Shown: positions 22,609-24,771 of the stretch, in pieces
Numbering within the stretch: the first letter of the stretch is position 1
How the letters are laid out: every line of letters begins with the position of its first letter
NCBI GenBank assembly: GCA_022576105.1
Contig: JACZRM010000003.1
Coordinates: forward strand, 1-24,771
Source of the DNA: Chloroflexota bacterium
GTDB taxonomy: Bacteria > Chloroflexota > Dehalococcoidia > UBA3495
DNA: 24,771 nucleotides
Reading direction: 5' to 3'
Notes under the pieces: generated by a model
The model's database searches: none
What the model was told of the DNA's origin: nothing
Seen by the model: the letters and a program-made list of their open reading frames with translations, nothing else
Program-made: the position numbers and the translations under genes

Positions 22609-22636
22609 TTGATAGCTACAACGCCTGTGTTAAGAT
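22609..22636 (+). promoter_or_regulatory. Promoter of the peroxiredoxin gene
   Basis: TTGATA (22609-22614, five of six) and TAAGAT (22631-22636, four of six) are 16 bases apart. Transcription would start near 22643, about 84 bases before the ATG. I see no palindrome of the OxyR or PerR type over it. Confidence 0.5.
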
Positions 22637-22726
22637 ACCGTCGGCAATCAACCGGCACACTATCCGAGCTATGTTTTCCAGCGACCCAGGTACCCGGCTG
22701 GCAGCTAAATTCGAGGAGGACCAATA

Positions 22727-23200
22727 ATGGCAGTAGAAGTAGGTCAAGCGGCTCCAGACTTTACCCTTTACGATACCGACCGCAAGCAGCGCAGCTTGAG
22801 CGAGTTCAAAGGCAAGAAGGTGGTCTTGGCCTTCTTCCCGGGAGCCTTCACCGGAGTATGCACCACCGAAATGTGCACCCTGCGCGACCAGATCGACGAA
22901 TTCAACGCGATGAACGCCCAGGTGATCGGTATAACCGTAGACGGGCCCTTTGCCCAGAAGGCCTGGATCGACCAGAACAACGTCACCTATCCGTTCTTGA
23001 GCGACTTTGGCCGTGAGGTAATCAACCAGTACGGTGTAGCTTTCCAAAATCTGGCGGGCGTGGAAGGGTACGTGGTGGCCAACCGTGCCGTGCTGGTGCT
23101 GGACCAAGAAGGAGTGGTGCGTTACAAGTGGGTGGCCCCCAACCCGGGGACCGAGCCTAACTACGATGAGATTAAGGCCGCGGTTGCCAGCCTGAATTAA
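22727..23200 (+). CDS. Peroxiredoxin, BCP/AhpC-TSA type
   Basis: A 157-residue thioredoxin-fold peroxidase that reduces H2O2 and organic hydroperoxides in the cytoplasm. The peroxidatic cysteine is C45 in FFPGAFTGVCTTEMC, and a second cysteine, C50, sits five residues later. This is the C45/C50 arrangement of E. coli BCP, suggesting an intramolecular disulfide reduced by thioredoxin. The AFTGVC context is closer to the AhpE group, so subfamily assignment is open. GAGGAGGACC lies six to seven bases before the ATG, a strong site. It is followed after 42 bases by the dehalogenase gene on the same strand. Confidence 0.94.
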   Translation: MAVEVGQAAPDFTLYDTDRKQRSLSEFKGKKVVLAFFPGAFTGVCTTEMCTLRDQIDEFNAMNAQVIGITVDGPFAQKAWIDQNNVTYPFLSDFGREVINQYGVAFQNLAGVEGYVVANRAVLVLDQEGVVRYKWVAPNPGTEPNYDEIKAAVASLN

Positions 23201-23242
23201 GACGTAGCCTCGATGCCGCAGGCGGGCTGAGGAGTAAGCATC

Positions 23243-23956
23243 ATGGACACATCCAACGTCAAAGCCTTCATCTTCGACGTTTTCGGTACGGTGGTGGACT
23301 GGCGGGGCAGCATCATCCAACAATGCCAGGATTTTGGCCGGATAAAGGGCATCGACGCCGACTGGCCCGCCTTCGCCGACGCCTGGCGGGGAAGGTACCG
23401 CCCCTACATGGACCAGGTACGCACCGGAGAACTGCCCTGGACCAACCTGGACGCCCTGCATCGCATGGGTCTGGAGGATGTGCTCAACGAGTTTGAAATT
23501 GGGGGGCTTAGCGACGACGAAAAGGCGGAGATGAACTTCTTCTGGCATTTTCTCCAGCCCTGGTCCGACTCGGTCGCCGGGCTGTACCGCCTGAAGAACC
23601 GTTACATCATTGCCCCCATGTCCAACGGCAACATCCGGTTGATGACCGATATGGCCAAATACGCCGGTCTGCCCTGGGACTGCATTCTGGGCGCTGAGGT
23701 CGCCCGCCACTACAAGCCAGACCCGGAGAGCTACCTGACCGCCGTAGAGTTGCTGGGATTGAAGCCGGAGCAGGTGGTGATGAGCGCGGCCCACCAGGGT
23801 GACTTGCTGGCGTCGCAAAAGGTCGGCCTGAAGACCGCGTTTATTCCGCGACCGGCGGAACATGGCCCGGAACGTACCCCGGACCCGACGCCGGACCCTT
23901 CCTTCAACGTGGTTGCCAGCAGCTTTGTTGACCTGGCGGCGAAAGTGGGTGCGTAG
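23243..23956 (+). CDS. Type II haloacid dehalogenase (HAD superfamily)
   Basis: A 237-residue L-2-haloacid dehalogenase-like hydrolase. The nucleophile is D12 in FDVFGTVVDWRGS; the SNGN motif near 130 is HAD motif II; the YKPDPESY lysine is motif III; and SAAHQGDLLASQKVGLKTAFIPRPAEHGP is the type II signature end. The family removes halide from 2-haloalkanoic acids, though some members act on other substrates such as fluoroacetate. An upstream GAGGAG supports the ATG at 23243. It is probably co-transcribed with the peroxiredoxin gene. Confidence 0.92.
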   Translation: MDTSNVKAFIFDVFGTVVDWRGSIIQQCQDFGRIKGIDADWPAFADAWRGRYRPYMDQVRTGELPWTNLDALHRMGLEDVLNEFEIGGLSDDEKAEMNFFWHFLQPWSDSVAGLYRLKNRYIIAPMSNGNIRLMTDMAKYAGLPWDCILGAEVARHYKPDPESYLTAVELLGLKPEQVVMSAAHQGDLLASQKVGLKTAFIPRPAEHGPERTPDPTPDPSFNVVASSFVDLAAKVGA

Positions 23957-23978
23957 GGAACCTATCTCAAGCGTGGTT

Positions 23979-24023
23979 CGACAGGTCCGACTTTGTTGAG
24001 ACTCTCGATGAAATCGGAGTTCA
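23979..24023. repeat. 45-base repeat B, copy 2
   Basis: Matches 13410-13454 at 42 of 45 positions; the three differences are all transitions. Here it is not attached to a MITE-like unit but is followed by other palindromic fragments. Confidence 0.7.
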
Positions 24024-24039
24024 CCACCGGCGAACCCCT

Positions 24040-24170
24040 CCACTCGTCCTGAGCTACTTCGCCCCGCCCGTCGGGGTCAGTACCGGCTGGTCGAAGGGTA
24101 GTTCCGAACCCGCTCTCGCTCATCCTGAGCCACTTCGGCAGGCTCAGGACCGGCTTGTCGAAGGACCTAC
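24040..24170. repeat. Cluster of CCTGAGC...GGCTCAGG palindromic repeats
   Basis: CCTGAGCC (24124-24131) and GGCTCAGG (24141-24148) form an eight-pair hairpin, followed by ACCGGCTTGTCGAAGGAC. A related but degraded unit stands just upstream (TCCTGAGCTACTTCG...ACCGGCTGGTCGAAGG, about 24048-24098). Units of this TCCTGAGC...CTTCG type are frequent intergenic repeats in bacteria. They fill most of the gap before the LLM gene. Confidence 0.65.
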
Positions 24171-24206
24171 GAGGATGAGGTTGTGCTTAACTTGTAAGGA
24201 GCGATC

Positions 24207-24771
24207 ATGGCGCGGATTGCGGTTAGATTAGAAAACGATCCCCAGTTGCTCCCCACCGACCATCAGGAGCTTGCCCGTCTGGCCGAAGATCGAGGCTACG
24301 ATGTGGTGTGGGTGCCGGAGGGAGCGGGCCGCGATACCCCTACGCTGCTGGCCACTATGGCGATGGTAACCGGCCGGGTAAAACTTGCCACCGGTATTCT
24401 GCCCATATATTCCCGCACGCCCATGTCAATCGCCATGGTCGCCGCCGGACTGGGAACCATATCCCAAGGGCGCTTCTTGCTGGGCCTGGGCGTGGGCCAC
24501 CGTCCCTCGGTGGAAAGCAATCAGGGAGTGCCCTTCCGCCGTCCCATGTCTCGATTGAAAGACACCATTACCATTGTCAAAGGGCTATTGAACGGGGAGA
24601 GCGTTACTCACCAGGGCCGGTCTTTCAATGTAACTGACGCCAGTCTCGGCGCGGGCAAACCCTCGAGCAAAGTGCCCATTTACATCGCCGCCCTGGGGCC
24701 GCAGATGCTGGAACTGGCCGGGGAAATGGCCGACGGGGTTCTGCTGAATTGGACTGCTACCGGCTACCTGG
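24207..24771 (+). CDS. LLM-class flavin/F420-dependent oxidoreductase (5' part)
   Basis: The first 188 codons of a luciferase-like TIM-barrel oxidoreductase; the window ends before the stop. It begins MARIAVRLENDPQLL, with the typical LARLAEDRGYDVVWVPEG segment, TGRVKLATGILPIYSRTP and GRFLLGLGVGH near 91-101. A later VPIYIAALGPQMLELAGEMADGVLLNW is the LLM hallmark. The family includes F420- or FMN-dependent enzymes; a cofactor choice cannot be made from the half seen. AAGGAG five bases before the ATG supports the start. Confidence 0.9.
   Translation, partial: MARIAVRLENDPQLLPTDHQELARLAEDRGYDVVWVPEGAGRDTPTLLATMAMVTGRVKLATGILPIYSRTPMSIAMVAAGLGTISQGRFLLGLGVGHRPSVESNQGVPFRRPMSRLKDTITIVKGLLNGESVTHQGRSFNVTDASLGAGKPSSKVPIYIAALGPQMLELAGEMADGVLLNWTATGYL

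Noticed and set aside
22616..24043. A 475-codon minus-strand open frame
   Set aside because: It is antisense to both the peroxiredoxin and the dehalogenase genes, which have ribosome-binding sites and intact catalytic motifs. Long antisense frames are expected in GC-rich DNA.

Overview
The window is a stretch of bacterial chromosome, tightly packed and GC-rich (high fifties per cent by eye), with 23 protein genes that I can support on both strands; one of them runs off the right edge. I see no rRNA, tRNA, CRISPR array, transposase, integrase or phage gene. The gene mix suggests a free-living Chloroflexota lineage of the Dehalococcoidia/SAR202 type. It includes a DUF5679 mini zinc ribbon, a TIGR03668-like F420/flavin PPOX enzyme, an LLM-class oxidoreductase, a type II haloacid dehalogenase, an amidohydrolase, a gamma-glutamyltransferase and a crotonase. 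This placement is inference from gene families, not a proven taxonomic call.

Left part (1-9570). A minus-strand pair comes first: serC and, downstream of it, a long transketolase-like ThDP enzyme, separated by a striking near-perfect palindrome. Upstream of serC is a 545-base gap with a good serC promoter, three strong hairpins (at least one a convincing intrinsic terminator on the minus strand) and then a 47-codon DUF5679 gene with its own promoter. A plus-strand pair follows: an orphan TrpF-like TIM barrel and a metal-dependent amidohydrolase. It converges on a minus-strand pair of a GT4 glycosyltransferase and oligopeptidase B.

Middle (9571-17200). A repeat-rich gap is followed by a minus-strand DUSP23-like phosphatase and a DUF167 protein. 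The plus strand then carries a crotonase, MetF, AcpS overlapping a bifunctional NAD(P)H-hydrate repair enzyme (Nnr), a HEAT-repeat protein and a PPOX-class flavin/F420 enzyme.

Right part (17203-24771). A minus-strand MFS transporter is followed on the plus strand by radC with a good promoter, a cupin and an AT-richer orphan protein with an R-x4-H motif. Next come a minus-strand gamma-glutamyltransferase, then on the plus strand a BCP-type peroxiredoxin, a type II HAD dehalogenase and the start of an LLM-class oxidoreductase.

The genes do not form one pathway. They are short independent units covering central metabolism, cofactor repair, small-molecule turnover and stress. The most unusual content is between the genes: a MITE-like interspersed repeat in three copies (one with its central palindrome enlarged), at least three other inverted-repeat families, and a structured region upstream of serC. 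No known defence or secretion system is evident. The best candidates for something undescribed are the structured 3935-4280 region and the AT-rich R-x4-H orphan protein.
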